From contig NZ_BBXF01000005.1 in NCBI RefSeq assembly GCF_001570585.1, positions 1,018,333-1,082,332 on the forward strand: 64,000 bases of DNA, in the 5' to 3' direction. Shown here piece by piece: positions 56,554-64,000 of this stretch; positions within the stretch are counted from its first letter, which is position 1; each line of letters opens with the position of its first letter. The notes beneath the pieces were generated by a model. The model was not told the DNA's origin and did not search any database. It saw only the letters and a list, made by a program, of their open reading frames with translations. The DNA comes from Herbidospora daliensis. Its GTDB lineage: Bacteria > Actinomycetota > Actinomycetes > Streptosporangiales > Streptosporangiaceae. The position numbers and the translations under genes were made by a program.

Positions 56554-57459
56554 TCAGGCGGGCCTGGCCCGGCCGCGCCATCCCTCTACCGGCAGGCCGA
56601 ACTTGGCGACCAGCCGGTCGGTGAACGGCACGCCCGTGGAGTCGACGCCGAGCATGCGCGCGAGCCGTACGGGATGGGTGCCCTTGCGGACCTCCACCCG
56701 CGCGCCCGGCGGCAGATCGAAGCGGCGGCGGCCGTCGCACCACAGTTCGCCCGCGTGTGTCGTCGACAGCAGCTCGATCGCGATCGAGCTGGTCGGGGCC
56801 ACCACGAGGGGCCGCGCGAACAGCGCGTGGGCGCTGTTGGGAACCACGAGAAGCGCCTCGACCTGGGGCCACACGACGGGCCCTCCGGCGGAGAACGCGT
56901 AGGCGGTCGACCCGGTCGAGGTGGCGCAGATGACGCCGTCGCAGCCCCAGCGGGACAGCGGATGGCCGTCGATCTCGGCCACGACCTCGAGCATGCGGTC
57001 GCGCTTCTCCACCGACGCCTCGTTGAGCGCCCACGTGCGCGCCAGCACGGTGCCGTTGCGGACGGTCACGTCGAGGGTCATGCGCTCCTCGACCTCGAAC
57101 CGCCCGTCGACGACCCGGTCGACGACGACGTGGAGGTCCTCCACCTCGGCCTCGGCGAGGAACCCGACGTGCCCGAGGTTGACCCCGAGCAGCGGCACCC
57201 CCGTCGGCCGGGAGATCTCGGCCGCCCGCAGGAGCGTTCCGTCGCCGCCCAGGACGATGATGATCTCGGCGCCGAAGGCGGCCCGCTCGTCGGCCGGCAC
57301 GACCTCGACGCCCGTCCGGGCGACCTCTTCGGCCTCGTCGGCCAGGACCCGGACCGTCAGGCCCTCTTTCAGCAGCCGGTCGATGACCAGCCGGGCGCTC
57401 TCGACCGCGGCGTCACGCCCGGTGTGGGTGGTGATCAGGACCGATCGGCGGTCGCTCAT
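56554..57459 (-). CDS. nadK: NAD kinase
   Basis: The 301-residue protein phosphorylates NAD to NADP. GGDGTLLRAAE is the kinase motif, RTWALNEASVEK the NE motif, and STGSTAYAFSAGGPVVWP the nucleotide-binding GST-Y motif. The ATG overlaps the tlyA stop by 4 bp (ATGA). Confidence 0.96.
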   Translation of the reverse strand: MSDRRSVLITTHTGRDAAVESARLVIDRLLKEGLTVRVLADEAEEVARTGVEVVPADERAAFGAEIIIVLGGDGTLLRAAEISRPTGVPLLGVNLGHVGFLAEAEVEDLHVVVDRVVDGRFEVEERMTLDVTVRNGTVLARTWALNEASVEKRDRMLEVVAEIDGHPLSRWGCDGVICATSTGSTAYAFSAGGPVVWPQVEALLVVPNSAHALFARPLVVAPTSSIAIELLSTTHAGELWCDGRRRFDLPPGARVEVRKGTHPVRLARMLGVDSTGVPFTDRLVAKFGLPVEGWRGRARPA

Positions 57460-58268
57460 CGGGGTCCCTCCTCGACGGCACGCGCGACGGCGGCGGCCAC
57501 GTCTGCGACCGCCTCGTGACCCGGCCCCTTCCCGAGGCGGATCAGGTATTCCACATTGCCCGAAGGGCCCGGCAGCGGACTGGCCGTCACGCCCTTGACC
57601 GTGAGCCCCAGCCCCGCCGCCGCGGCGGCCGCGTCGCGCACCGCCTCGGCCCGCAGTTCCGGGTCGCGGACGACCCCTCCGGTGCCCACCCGTTCCTTGC
57701 CCACCTCGAACTGCGGCTTCACCAGCATGACCAGCTCGCCGCCCTCGGCCAGGCAGGCGGTCAGCGCGGGCAGCACCAGCCGCAGCGAGATGAACGACAG
57801 GTCGCCGACGACGAGCGTGGGCGGCTCCCCGACCATCTCGGGGGTGAGGTCGCGGACGTTCACCCGCTCCATCACGGTGACCCGTTCGTCGGTCCGCAGC
57901 GACCAGGCGAGCTGTCCGTAACCGACGTCGACCGCCAGCACGTGGGCGGCCCCCCGCCGCAGCAGCACGTCGGTGAACCCGCCGGTCGACGCGCCCGCGT
58001 CGAGGCAGCGCCGCCCCGTGACGTCGAGGTCGGCGAAGACGTCGAGGGCGCCGATGAGCTTGTGGGCCCCCCGGGAGACGTAGTCGGGCCCGTCAGGAGC
58101 CTCGGCGACCACGATCGGGGCGGCGGTGTCGACCTGCGTGGCCGCTTTGGAAGCGGGCTGGCCACCGATGGTGACCCGGCCCGCCTCGATGAGCTGGGCG
58201 GCCTGCTCCCGCGAGCGGGCCAGCTTGCGCCGCACCAGCTCGCTGTCGAGACGGCGGCGCTGACTCAA
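57456..58268 (-). CDS. tlyA: rRNA 2'-O-methyltransferase TlyA
   Basis: The 270-residue protein has an N-terminal S4-like RNA-binding domain (LDSELVRRKLARSREQAAQLIEAGRVTIGGQPASK) and a FtsJ-like SAM domain (GRRCLDAGASTGGFTDVLLRRGAAHVLAVDVGYGQL) with catalytic Lys (VKPQFEVGKERVG). It methylates 16S and 23S rRNA and determines capreomycin sensitivity in mycobacteria. TTG start at 58268. Confidence 0.95.
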   Translation of the reverse strand: MSQRRRLDSELVRRKLARSREQAAQLIEAGRVTIGGQPASKAATQVDTAAPIVVAEAPDGPDYVSRGAHKLIGALDVFADLDVTGRRCLDAGASTGGFTDVLLRRGAAHVLAVDVGYGQLAWSLRTDERVTVMERVNVRDLTPEMVGEPPTLVVGDLSFISLRLVLPALTACLAEGGELVMLVKPQFEVGKERVGTGGVVRDPELRAEAVRDAAAAAAGLGLTVKGVTASPLPGPSGNVEYLIRLGKGPGHEAVADVAAAVARAVEEGPR

Positions 58269-58308
58269 CGCTCACCCCTGGCGGGCGAGGTGGTGGGGGG
58301 ATTAGAGA

Positions 58309-58602
58309 TCACGGGCGGTCGTCCACAGCGGCAAGGGTCTCCTCCAACGTGCCGAGCACCTGCTCGTACACCTCGACGTGAGCCGCCACCGGCGCCTCCG
58401 CGAGCCGTTCGACGGCGGCGCGGACCGCCGCCTCGGGATCGGCCTCGGCGCCGGGCGGCAGGGTGCCGGCCGGGGCAACGGCCGGCACCACGGTGATGGT
58501 CGGGGTCGCCATGACGTCCGCCGGCGAACCGGCATCCGCGGACACAGCGGCCTGCACCGGCACGACGGCTTCCCCACCGCCGGCCGAGTTCATCTCGGTC
58601 AT
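58309..58602 (-). CDS. Small conserved actinobacterial protein, unknown
   Basis: The 97-residue protein has an Ala/Pro/Gly-rich N-terminus and a more regular C-terminal helix (PEAAVRAAVERLAEAPVAAHVEVYEQVLGTLEETLAAV). Proteins of this type often stand upstream of tlyA in actinomycetes. ATG with GGAGGGGG upstream; an ATCTGACAC motif lies just before the ribosome binding site and recurs before the histone-like gene. Confidence 0.7.
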   Translation of the reverse strand: MTEMNSAGGGEAVVPVQAAVSADAGSPADVMATPTITVVPAVAPAGTLPPGAEADPEAAVRAAVERLAEAPVAAHVEVYEQVLGTLEETLAAVDDRP

Positions 58603-58614
58603 GCGCCCCCTCCG

Positions 58615-58623
58615 GTGTCAGAT
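58615..58623. promoter_or_regulatory. GTGTCAGAT half-site upstream of the small tlyA-linked protein
   Basis: The 9-bp motif GTGTCAGAT (ATCTGACAC on the minus strand) is identical to one arm of the inverted repeat at 60194-60219, and both lie directly upstream of a ribosome binding site. Confidence 0.35.
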
Positions 58624-58723
58624 ACGCGGCCCTCGCCCGAAACGCCTCACGAACACGGACCGCAGACGCTCCGCCGCCTTGACGGTAGCGGACCGGGCCG
58701 ACGACGTCGCCCGCACGGCACCC

Positions 58724-60178
58724 CTACGACTTCTTGCCGGCCTTCTTGCCCGACTTCTTGGCAAGCGCCTTCTTCGCGGCCTTCTTCCCGCCCTTCCCGG
58801 GAGCGGTAGTGGCCGGCACCTTGGCCGCCATGACGGCCCCGGCGTGCGAAGCCGCCCGCGCCGGCGTCCGGGCGGTCCCGACGGCATGCGCCATCCGCGC
58901 CGCCATCTTCTCGGCCCGCGCGACGCGCGTGGACCCGGTGGCCTTCACGATCCGCGCGGCGGCCTTCTCGGCCCGCGCGATCCGCGTCCCGGCGACGGAC
59001 GTGCTCTTCCGAGCACCGGCCCGAGCCGACGCCGCGTGAGCACCCGCAGCCGAACCCGAAGCCTTACGCGCCGGAGCCGCGGAACCCGACCCCTTCCGGA
59101 TGGCCCCGAGCGTCGCGGAACGCGAAGCCGCCGCCTTCCGCATCGACGTAGCCGCCGTCGAACGCGAAGCCGACGCCTTGCGAGCCGACCCGGCCGCCGT
59201 GGACCGCGAAGCCGACGCCCTACGAGCCGTCCCAGCCGTCGCGGAACGCGAAGCCGACGCCTTGCGAGGCGATCCAGCGGTGGTCGAACGCGAAGCCGAC
59301 GTTTTACGAGCCGACCCAGCCGCCGAGGCCGACGTCTTCCGCGTCACCCCAGCCGCCGAAGCCGACGTCTTCCGCGTCGACCCGGCCGACGCCTTGGCCG
59401 AACCCGCCGCCCGGGAGACGGACATCCTGCGAGCGGACCCCGCCCGCACCGCCGACGCGCCCGAACGCGACGCCGACCCAGGATGCGCGGACCCTGAAGC
59501 AGTCGACGACGACGGCGACCCGTTGAGCCCGGCCCTGGACCGCGTTGCGGCGCTGCGAGCCGCCGTCGCAGCCTTCCGGGACGCGGCGGCGCGCGTGGTC
59601 GCGGCCTTCCGCGACGCGGCGGTGCGGGCGGTCGCGGCCTTGCGCGCCGTCCCGGAGCGAGCGGCCGACGTCGTGCGGGCCGACGCCCCCGAAGCGGCCG
59701 CCTTGGCGGTCCGCTTGGCGGCCGACGCCTTCGCGGCGGTCGTCGAGGCGGCCTTGCCGGTGATGGCGGCGATGGTCCGCTCCGCCTTGGCGGCCATCCC
59801 GGTCACCCGGGCCGACACCCCTCGGGACGTCCGGGCCGAAGCCGCCTTCGCCCGGGTGGCCGTCCGCGACCGCGACCCGTTGGCCCGGCCGGACGGTTTC
59901 AGACGTCCCTGCAGCTCACGGACCTGCGACCGCAGCCGGTCGACCTCGTCCTTGCGCGCGAGGTCGAACACCCCGAGCACCTGGTCGGCCCCCGACCGGA
60001 CGATCCCCTGAATCCCCTTCGACGACCGAGATGACCGAGCCGACGACCGGCGCGCCTTCGCGGACCGCGACGAGTCCGTGTCGAGCAGGTCGACGACGGC
60101 GGCCCGAGCGTTGTTCGTGGCCGTCTCGGTGAGCGACGTGGCCATCTGTACGATGCCACGCAACGTGTGGAACACCAT
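58724..60178 (-). CDS. Histone H1-like/AlgP-like Ala-Lys-Ser repeat protein
   Basis: The 484-residue protein has an N-terminal ~100-residue region with two helical segments (ITTLxx... GADQVLGVFDLARKDEVDRLRSQVRELQGRL looks like a phasin/coiled-coil segment), then an extremely Ala/Ser/Arg/Lys-rich C-terminal ~370 residues. Fourteen-residue repeats (RKASASRSTAAGSA and variants) occupy residues about 265-370, and the C-terminus is a lysine tract (GKKAAKKALAKKSGKKAGKKS). Such tails bind DNA (histone H1, AlgP, PhaF). ATG at 60178 with AAGGGGG 6 bp upstream. A long inverted repeat precedes it. Function in nucleoid or PHA granule association is inference. Confidence 0.75.
   Translation of the reverse strand: MVFHTLRGIVQMATSLTETATNNARAAVVDLLDTDSSRSAKARRSSARSSRSSKGIQGIVRSGADQVLGVFDLARKDEVDRLRSQVRELQGRLKPSGRANGSRSRTATRAKAASARTSRGVSARVTGMAAKAERTIAAITGKAASTTAAKASAAKRTAKAAASGASARTTSAARSGTARKAATARTAASRKAATTRAAASRKAATAARSAATRSRAGLNGSPSSSTASGSAHPGSASRSGASAVRAGSARRMSVSRAAGSAKASAGSTRKTSASAAGVTRKTSASAAGSARKTSASRSTTAGSPRKASASRSATAGTARRASASRSTAAGSARKASASRSTAATSMRKAAASRSATLGAIRKGSGSAAPARKASGSAAGAHAASARAGARKSTSVAGTRIARAEKAAARIVKATGSTRVARAEKMAARMAHAVGTARTPARAASHAGAVMAAKVPATTAPGKGGKKAAKKALAKKSGKKAGKKS
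59105..59315. repeat. 42-bp tandem repeats in the histone-like gene
   Basis: Four to five copies of a 42-bp unit built on GAACGCGAAGCCGACGCCTT encode the 14-residue repeats. A shorter 33-bp periodicity (RKTSASAAG units) follows around 59315-59400. The periods are multiples of three, so indels keep the frame. Confidence 0.75.
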
Positions 60179-60193
60179 GCGAACCCCCTTGTC

Positions 60194-60219
60194 ATCTGAC
60201 ACGCCCCCACGTGTCAGAT
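60194..60219. promoter_or_regulatory. 10-bp-arm inverted repeat upstream of the histone-like gene
   Basis: ATCTGACACG-CCCCCA-CGTGTCAGAT is a perfect inverted repeat with a 6-bp centre, 16 bp upstream of the histone-like ATG and 81 bp from the divergent SCP2 gene. It could be an operator, or an RNA hairpin in the 5' leader. Confidence 0.6.
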
Positions 60220-60299
60220 TTCGCGTAGTACTCAGGTTGAACGCTACCGTCCGTTGGTAGATGGGCATTTGACCGGTCCTGGCTTAAGGGGGATGACGC

Positions 60300-60647
60300 A
60301 TGGCGACGATCGAAGAATGCCGTGCCGCATTGGACAAATTGGGCGAGCAGTTCCACGACATCAGCGACGAGGACCGCGCCAAACATGTCGTCGAGCGCCG
60401 GCTCCAATGCCGCATCTCCGACCTGAACGTCACCTTCTACGGCCGCATTCACCGCGAAGGCCTCGACCCCTTCACCGAGATCCCCCCGGCCGACGGCCGC
60501 CCCGCCGAAGTGAAACTCACCCTGGGCAGCGAAGACCTCATCGCCCTCGTCAAGGGCGAACTCGACATGGCGCGCGCCCTTTTCGGCGGCAGAGTCAAAA
60601 TCGACGCCAGCCTGGGCGACCTCCTCCGCCTCCGCCGCCTCCTCTGA
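60300..60647 (+). CDS. SCP2 sterol-binding domain protein
   Basis: The 115-residue protein is a single SCP2 (alkyl-sulfatase C-terminal/sterol-carrier) domain: MATIEECRAALDKLGEQFHDI, LNVTFYGRIHREGLDPFTEI, VKLTLGSEDLIALVKGELDMARALFGGRVKIDASLGDLLRL. Such proteins bind lipids or acyl-CoA. ATG has AAGGGGG 8 bp upstream. Divergent from the histone-like gene and common near tlyA/recN in actinomycetes. Confidence 0.85.
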   Translation: MATIEECRAALDKLGEQFHDISDEDRAKHVVERRLQCRISDLNVTFYGRIHREGLDPFTEIPPADGRPAEVKLTLGSEDLIALVKGELDMARALFGGRVKIDASLGDLLRLRRLL

Positions 60648-61301
60648 ACCCTCGCACGAACCCCCGACCCCGTTCGAACGGTGGAATCAGCCCACACGCA
60701 CCGGTTTGGCGAGACCCGGCCCCTGAACTTCCTTCATCACCCGCCCGACCAGGCACGCCCACCGATTCAGGCCCTCGCCGAGAACCCCGAGCGCTTGACG
60801 AGTACTCGGCGAGTGCCACCCGGCGGCCGAAGTGTGAGTGTGGTCAACGGCTTTACGAAGCGACGGCTGCCCTAACACCTGGAAGGCTTCCACCCCGCGC
60901 AACCACATCCGCAAGCCATTCGCCTTGGCGGCATCGCCCGTCAGAGCCCCATCGCCACTCGCCACTTTGGCGTCACGGCGACGCCTGCCAAACCGCATTC
61001 GGGAGACCTCAACGCCATGGGGAAGAGTCCAGGTCTCACCAGACCACCCGACTGGCCTTCGACATGTAGCGACTCGGTTCTCACGAGGACACTCGGCCGC
61101 TCACGACTCGAAGCCAGGGACAGGGCTCACGCATACAAGTCCACTCAACCGGCCTTTTCGTTCCGCAGCCGCCTTCACGCCCCTTCGGCCGACTTGGAGG
61201 CCGTGTATTGGCGGCGCGGAAAGCCTGGGCATCAAGATGGGCACCGGCCCCGGCGAATAGGGAGTTGCGACGCTCTGAGGCCGCCGGCGAGATCCTTCGT
61301 T
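60648..61301. other. Non-coding stretch between SCP2 and the HTH regulator
   Basis: About 650 bp with no recognised gene. Open frames on both strands lack ribosome binding sites and family motifs. It may be a decayed region or the target of past insertions. Confidence 0.45.
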
Positions 61302-62117
61302 TCAGGTCGCCTGCATGGCCAGCCCGTGGAGGGCCCGCGCGGCAGGGGATCCGGGGTCGGCCGTCATCAGGACGACCTCCTGGTCATCCTCGGGCACGAG
61401 CAGGACGTCGCAGTTCAACCGCAGCGCACCGGCCTCCGGATGGTCCAGGGTCTTGGTGCGGTGCCCGGGAGCGTGGACCGGACGCGTCTCCCAGATCTGC
61501 CGGAACTCCTCACTCCCGGCGTGCAGCTCGGCCAGCAGTTCGGCCAGCTGCGGGTCATGCGGGTAGCGGTCCGCGGACCGGCGCAGCCGCGCCACCACGA
61601 TGTGCCCGAACTCCTCGGCGCTGGAGCTCTCGTACATCCGCCCCTGACCCAGGAAGCGGCGTCGGGCCAGGTTCGTCGTCCCGTCTCCGGGGTCGGCCCC
61701 GAGCAGCGCCCGGGCCAGGGGGTTCCAGGTGACGACGTCGTACGCCGCGTCGGTGACGATGGCACCGGTCTCCGGCAGCCGCTCCAGCATCCGGGCCACA
61801 TGCGGGCGCACCCGCCGCACGGCGCTGACGCCGGGCGGCGCGCTCGAACCCGCCAGCCGGAACAGATGGCTGCGCTCGGCCGGCGTGAGCCGCAACGCGC
61901 GGGCCAGCCCGTCCAGGATCTGGGCCGATGGCCGCGGCCCCCGGGCCTGCTCCAGCCGCGTGTAGTAGTCGACCGACATGTGCGCGAGCTCCGCCACCTC
62001 TTCGCGGCGCAGCCCCGGAGTGCGGCGGTCGGTGCCCGTCGCCGCCAGTCCGATCTCGTGCGGACGCAGGGCCGCCCGGCGGTCCCGCAGGTAGTGGGCC
62101 AGCTCCTGCAGCGCCAC
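61302..62117 (-). CDS. XRE-family regulator with MmyB-like ligand domain
   Basis: The 271-residue protein has an N-terminal XRE HTH (GLRREEVAELAHMSVDYYTRLEQARG) and a C-terminal MmyB-like (PAS-related fatty-acid-binding) domain (GAIVTDAAYDVVTWNPLARALLG). Such regulators usually control an adjacent divergent SDR gene. GTG with GGAGGCGGC upstream. Confidence 0.9.
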   Translation of the reverse strand: MALQELAHYLRDRRAALRPHEIGLAATGTDRRTPGLRREEVAELAHMSVDYYTRLEQARGPRPSAQILDGLARALRLTPAERSHLFRLAGSSAPPGVSAVRRVRPHVARMLERLPETGAIVTDAAYDVVTWNPLARALLGADPGDGTTNLARRRFLGQGRMYESSSAEEFGHIVVARLRRSADRYPHDPQLAELLAELHAGSEEFRQIWETRPVHAPGHRTKTLDHPEAGALRLNCDVLLVPEDDQEVVLMTADPGSPAARALHGLAMQAT

Positions 62118-62189
62118 GCCGCCTCCTCCCCCTGCCTGGTACAGGCTGTCCCTGGCAGAGCACCCAGGACCAGGGGAAATGTGGTCGCC

Positions 62190-62906
62190 ATGAACGAACG
62201 CACAGCTCTGGTCACCGGTGCCAACAAGGGCATCGGCCAGCATATCGCCCGGCTGCTCGCCGCCGAGGGCCTCACCGTGTACGTGGGCTCCCGCGACCCC
62301 GGGCGCGGACAGCGGGCCGTCGAGGAGATCGGAGCCGGGGCCCGTCTGCTGGTCCTCGACGTGACGGATCCCGACGGCGTCGCACAGGCCGCAGCTCAGA
62401 TCGACCGCCTGGACGTCCTGGTGAACAACGCCGGCATCTCACCGTCACTCGCCCCGCCCACCGACACCGACGTCGAGGAGTACCGGCGCATCTACGAGAC
62501 CAATGTGTTCGGGGTGGTGACGGTGACCAACGCCTTCCTGCCCGCCCTGCGCCGGTCCCCGCACCCGCGCATCGTCAACATCTCCAGTGGCACGGCGTCG
62601 CTGACCTGGAGCACCACTCCCAACCCCCAGTTCACCCCGGGAAGCGGCGCCGCAGCCGCCTACCGGTCGTCCAAGGCCGCCCTCAACGCCCTCACCGTCC
62701 TCTACGCCCAGACGCTGGCCGAGGACGGCTTCAAGGTCAACGCACTCGCCCCCGGCCTGCGCGCCACCGATCTCAACCCCCGGGCCGCCGCTGCCGGCGG
62801 CGACCCGGCCGAGGCCGCGCAGGGTGCCCTCCGCCTGGCCCTGCTGCCGGACGACGGCCCCACCGGCGGCTTCTTCTCCTGGGACGGAACACCCGTGCCC
62901 TGGTGA
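62190..62906 (+). CDS. Short-chain dehydrogenase/reductase
   Basis: The 238-residue SDR has TGANKGIGQHIARLLAAEG (TGxxxGxG), LDVLVNNAGIS (NNAG), the catalytic Ser in NISSGTASL and the YxxxK motif AYRSSKAALNAL. It is a classical NADP(H)-dependent enzyme of unknown substrate. ATG chosen at 62190. Target of the divergent MmyB-type regulator. Confidence 0.92.
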   Translation: MNERTALVTGANKGIGQHIARLLAAEGLTVYVGSRDPGRGQRAVEEIGAGARLLVLDVTDPDGVAQAAAQIDRLDVLVNNAGISPSLAPPTDTDVEEYRRIYETNVFGVVTVTNAFLPALRRSPHPRIVNISSGTASLTWSTTPNPQFTPGSGAAAAYRSSKAALNALTVLYAQTLAEDGFKVNALAPGLRATDLNPRAAAAGGDPAEAAQGALRLALLPDDGPTGGFFSWDGTPVPW

Positions 62907-63150
62907 TCGGTCACGGGCGGGCGTCTCACCGGTGAGGTCCATGCGGAGGGGATCAGGCCGCACACGGTGAAGGTGGTTGTCGGCGAGGTCGAACAATGCG
63001 TCGATGACGGTGGTGCGCCGCTCGTGGCAGCGGGCGAACAGGTAGAGCGGTTCTGCCAGGCATGGGCGCGTTCGACCCGCCAACGCCGACTGGCCTGGAT
63101 GGGCCCCTTTGTGCGCGATGCGTCCGCCCCAGCGACAGCCGCAACCGCAG
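62905..63150 (-). pseudogene. IS5-family transposase C-terminal remnant
   Basis: Pieces of one transposase C-terminus lie in three frames on the minus strand: GPIQASRRWRVERAHAWQNR, then FARCHERRTTVIDALFDLAD, then TVCGLIPSAWTSPV. The order matches the known end of IS5-group transposases (RRWVVERTNAW...CYERRTIVIDAFFDLADTIITVRSLI...AWTTHRW). Two frame changes and no upstream domain show that it is inactive. Confidence 0.75.
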
Positions 63151-63512
63151 GTCAGGCATGACGCCCCCACGCTCGCAACCTGTCGGCCCGTAACGGCGGA
63201 ACCGGCATCGCGCTCACACCCCTAGACCGATTCTCCGCTGCCGTGACGGTAATTCGGCATGGCCGGGCCGCTCGCCCATCAGCGAGGTGAACCACCGCGT
63301 TCTACGAGGTCAATTGGGATGGCCATCGCCCGCCGCGACGACACCCACTACGTGCTCTAACGACCTGCGGAAGATCCGCCTCATGCCCCGGAAGCAGGCT
63401 GATCCGAGAGCACCCCTGCTCGGGCATACCAGCCAGACCCATTCAACCGGCAAGAGAGCAGCACCAGAAGCACCCTGTGATCGCCGCTCCTCCCGGATAG
63501 CACTTAGAGCTC
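63151..63512. other. Non-coding stretch between IS remnants
   Basis: About 360 bp with no recognisable gene, flanked by two transposase pieces. It ends with the probable terminal inverted repeat GAGCTCCTAACAAAATGAGT of the IS at the window edge. Confidence 0.4.
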
Positions 63513-63529
63513 CTAACAAAATGAGTTGA
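63509..63529. repeat. Probable terminal inverted repeat of the edge IS
   Basis: GAGCTCCTAACAAAATGAGTT follows the stop codon of the transposase and resembles IS5-group ends; the matching left end is outside the window, so this is only likely. Confidence 0.45.
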
Positions 63530-64000
63530 GTCGGCGCCAGCAGATGAGGGCGCACGCCAGTTTGAGGAAGGCTTCGTGGATGTCCGCGCGGGCTTCCCAG
63601 CGGATCCGTAATCGCCGGAATGCGTGCAGCAGGGCGAAGGTCTGCTCGACGACCCAGCGGTGTCTGCCCAGGCCGGAGCCGTGCGGGGTGCCGCGGCGGG
63701 CGATCAGCGGGCGGATCTGCAGGGCACGGACCAGGCGGCGGTACTTGTCGTGGTCGTAGCCGCGGTCGGCCAGGACGGCATCAGGTCGTTGCCGGGGCCG
63801 GCCGCACTTGCCACGGATCTTGGGGATGGCGTGCAGCAAGGGCAGCAGCTGGGTGACGTCGTTGCGGTTCGCGCCGGTCAGGATCACCGCCAGCGGGACG
63901 CCGGTGGCGTCGGTGATCAGGTGGTGCTTGCTTCCGGCCCGTCCTCGATCGACCGGGGACGGTCCGGTCTGCGGCCCCCTTTTAACGCTCTGATTTGGGA
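63513..64000 (-). CDS. IS5-family transposase (runs off the right edge)
   Basis: The open frame continues without a stop to base 64000 and beyond; the 162 visible residues are the C-terminal part of a DDE transposase (QTGPSPVDRGRAGSKHHLITDATG ... GVPLAVILTGANRNDVTQLLPLL ... VLADRGYDHDKYRRLVR ... HRWVVEQTFALLHAFRRLRIRWEARADIHEAFLKLACALICWRRL). The catalytic second Asp (ADRGYD) and Glu (VVEQT) are visible; the first Asp is outside. It may be intact. Confidence 0.88.
   Translation of the reverse strand, partial: PNQSVKRGPQTGPSPVDRGRAGSKHHLITDATGVPLAVILTGANRNDVTQLLPLLHAIPKIRGKCGRPRQRPDAVLADRGYDHDKYRRLVRALQIRPLIARRGTPHGSGLGRHRWVVEQTFALLHAFRRLRIRWEARADIHEAFLKLACALICWRRLNSFC

Noticed and set aside
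59105..59400. Regularly spaced repeats that could suggest a CRISPR array
   Set aside because: The repeats are contiguous, in frame, and encode the histone-like protein; there are no unique spacers.
60838..61260. 140-codon plus-strand open frame before the HTH regulator
   Set aside because: Composition and codon bias unlike coding DNA of this window and no ribosome binding site.

Overview
The window is high-GC, almost fully coding, chromosomal DNA of an actinomycete. The marker genes whiA, rbpA, opcA, steA/steB, a mycothiol-dependent maleylpyruvate isomerase homologue, actinobacterial-type secG and a pssA/psd pair all point to Actinomycetota. Gene order resembles Streptomyces and Streptosporangiales core regions; the exact genus cannot be fixed from sequence alone. 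There are no rRNA or tRNA genes, no prophage and no CRISPR array.

Layout from left to right. 1-2698 (minus): an operon for a three-subunit flavin/iron-sulfur amino-acid dehydrogenase followed by a DapA-family enzyme cut by the window edge, most like a hydroxyproline catabolic operon. 2759-11169: heme A synthase (ctaA), a DUF218 protein, a secreted AA10 lytic polysaccharide monooxygenase with CBM2, a membrane-anchored lone CBM2, a large secreted M14 peptidase, a PrsW-like protease and heme O synthase (ctaB). 11427-19607 (plus): the pentose-phosphate operon tkt-tal-pgi-zwf-opcA, a terminator, then pgl. 19772-27805: accessory metabolism (intradiol dioxygenase, MDR reductase, GNAT, orphan Clp-N protein, ACT-GNAT fusion, FAD oxidoreductase and amidohydrolase). 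27852-36512 (minus): the conserved block uvrC-rapZ-yvcK-whiA and gap-pgk-tpiA-secG-rbpA, with a DasR-like operator in front of gap.

36564-40553 is the least conserved stretch: a polytopic membrane protein, an unrecognised protein, a decayed flavoprotein pseudogene, a small membrane protein and about 1 kb without recognisable genes, including a perfect 14-bp palindrome. 40554-48461 carries a Tat-type Rieske lipoprotein, uvrA, two small-molecule enzymes, the phosphatidylethanolamine genes psd-pssA and a TerC-family transporter behind a yybP-ykoY (manganese) riboswitch. 48707-54347 (minus) is an envelope/division operon: steA, steB, a MraY/WecA-like enzyme, a MurJ-like flippase and a family 4 glycosyltransferase, most joined by 4-bp stop/start overlaps. 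54759-60178 (minus) holds tlyA, nadK, recN, a small unknown protein and a 484-residue histone-H1-like repeat protein; an SCP2 lipid-binding protein is divergent from the last. The right end has an HTH regulator/SDR pair and two IS5-type transposase remnants, one running off the edge.

The points most worth a second look are: the envelope operon with a MraY-like enzyme of unknown product; the histone-like protein with 14-residue repeats, a 10-bp-arm inverted repeat at its promoter and a shared motif upstream of its neighbour; the DasR-like site coupling glycolysis to amino-sugar sensing; the duplicated Cys-containing linker of the LPMO; and the 23-bp head-to-head promoter at 22360-22382.
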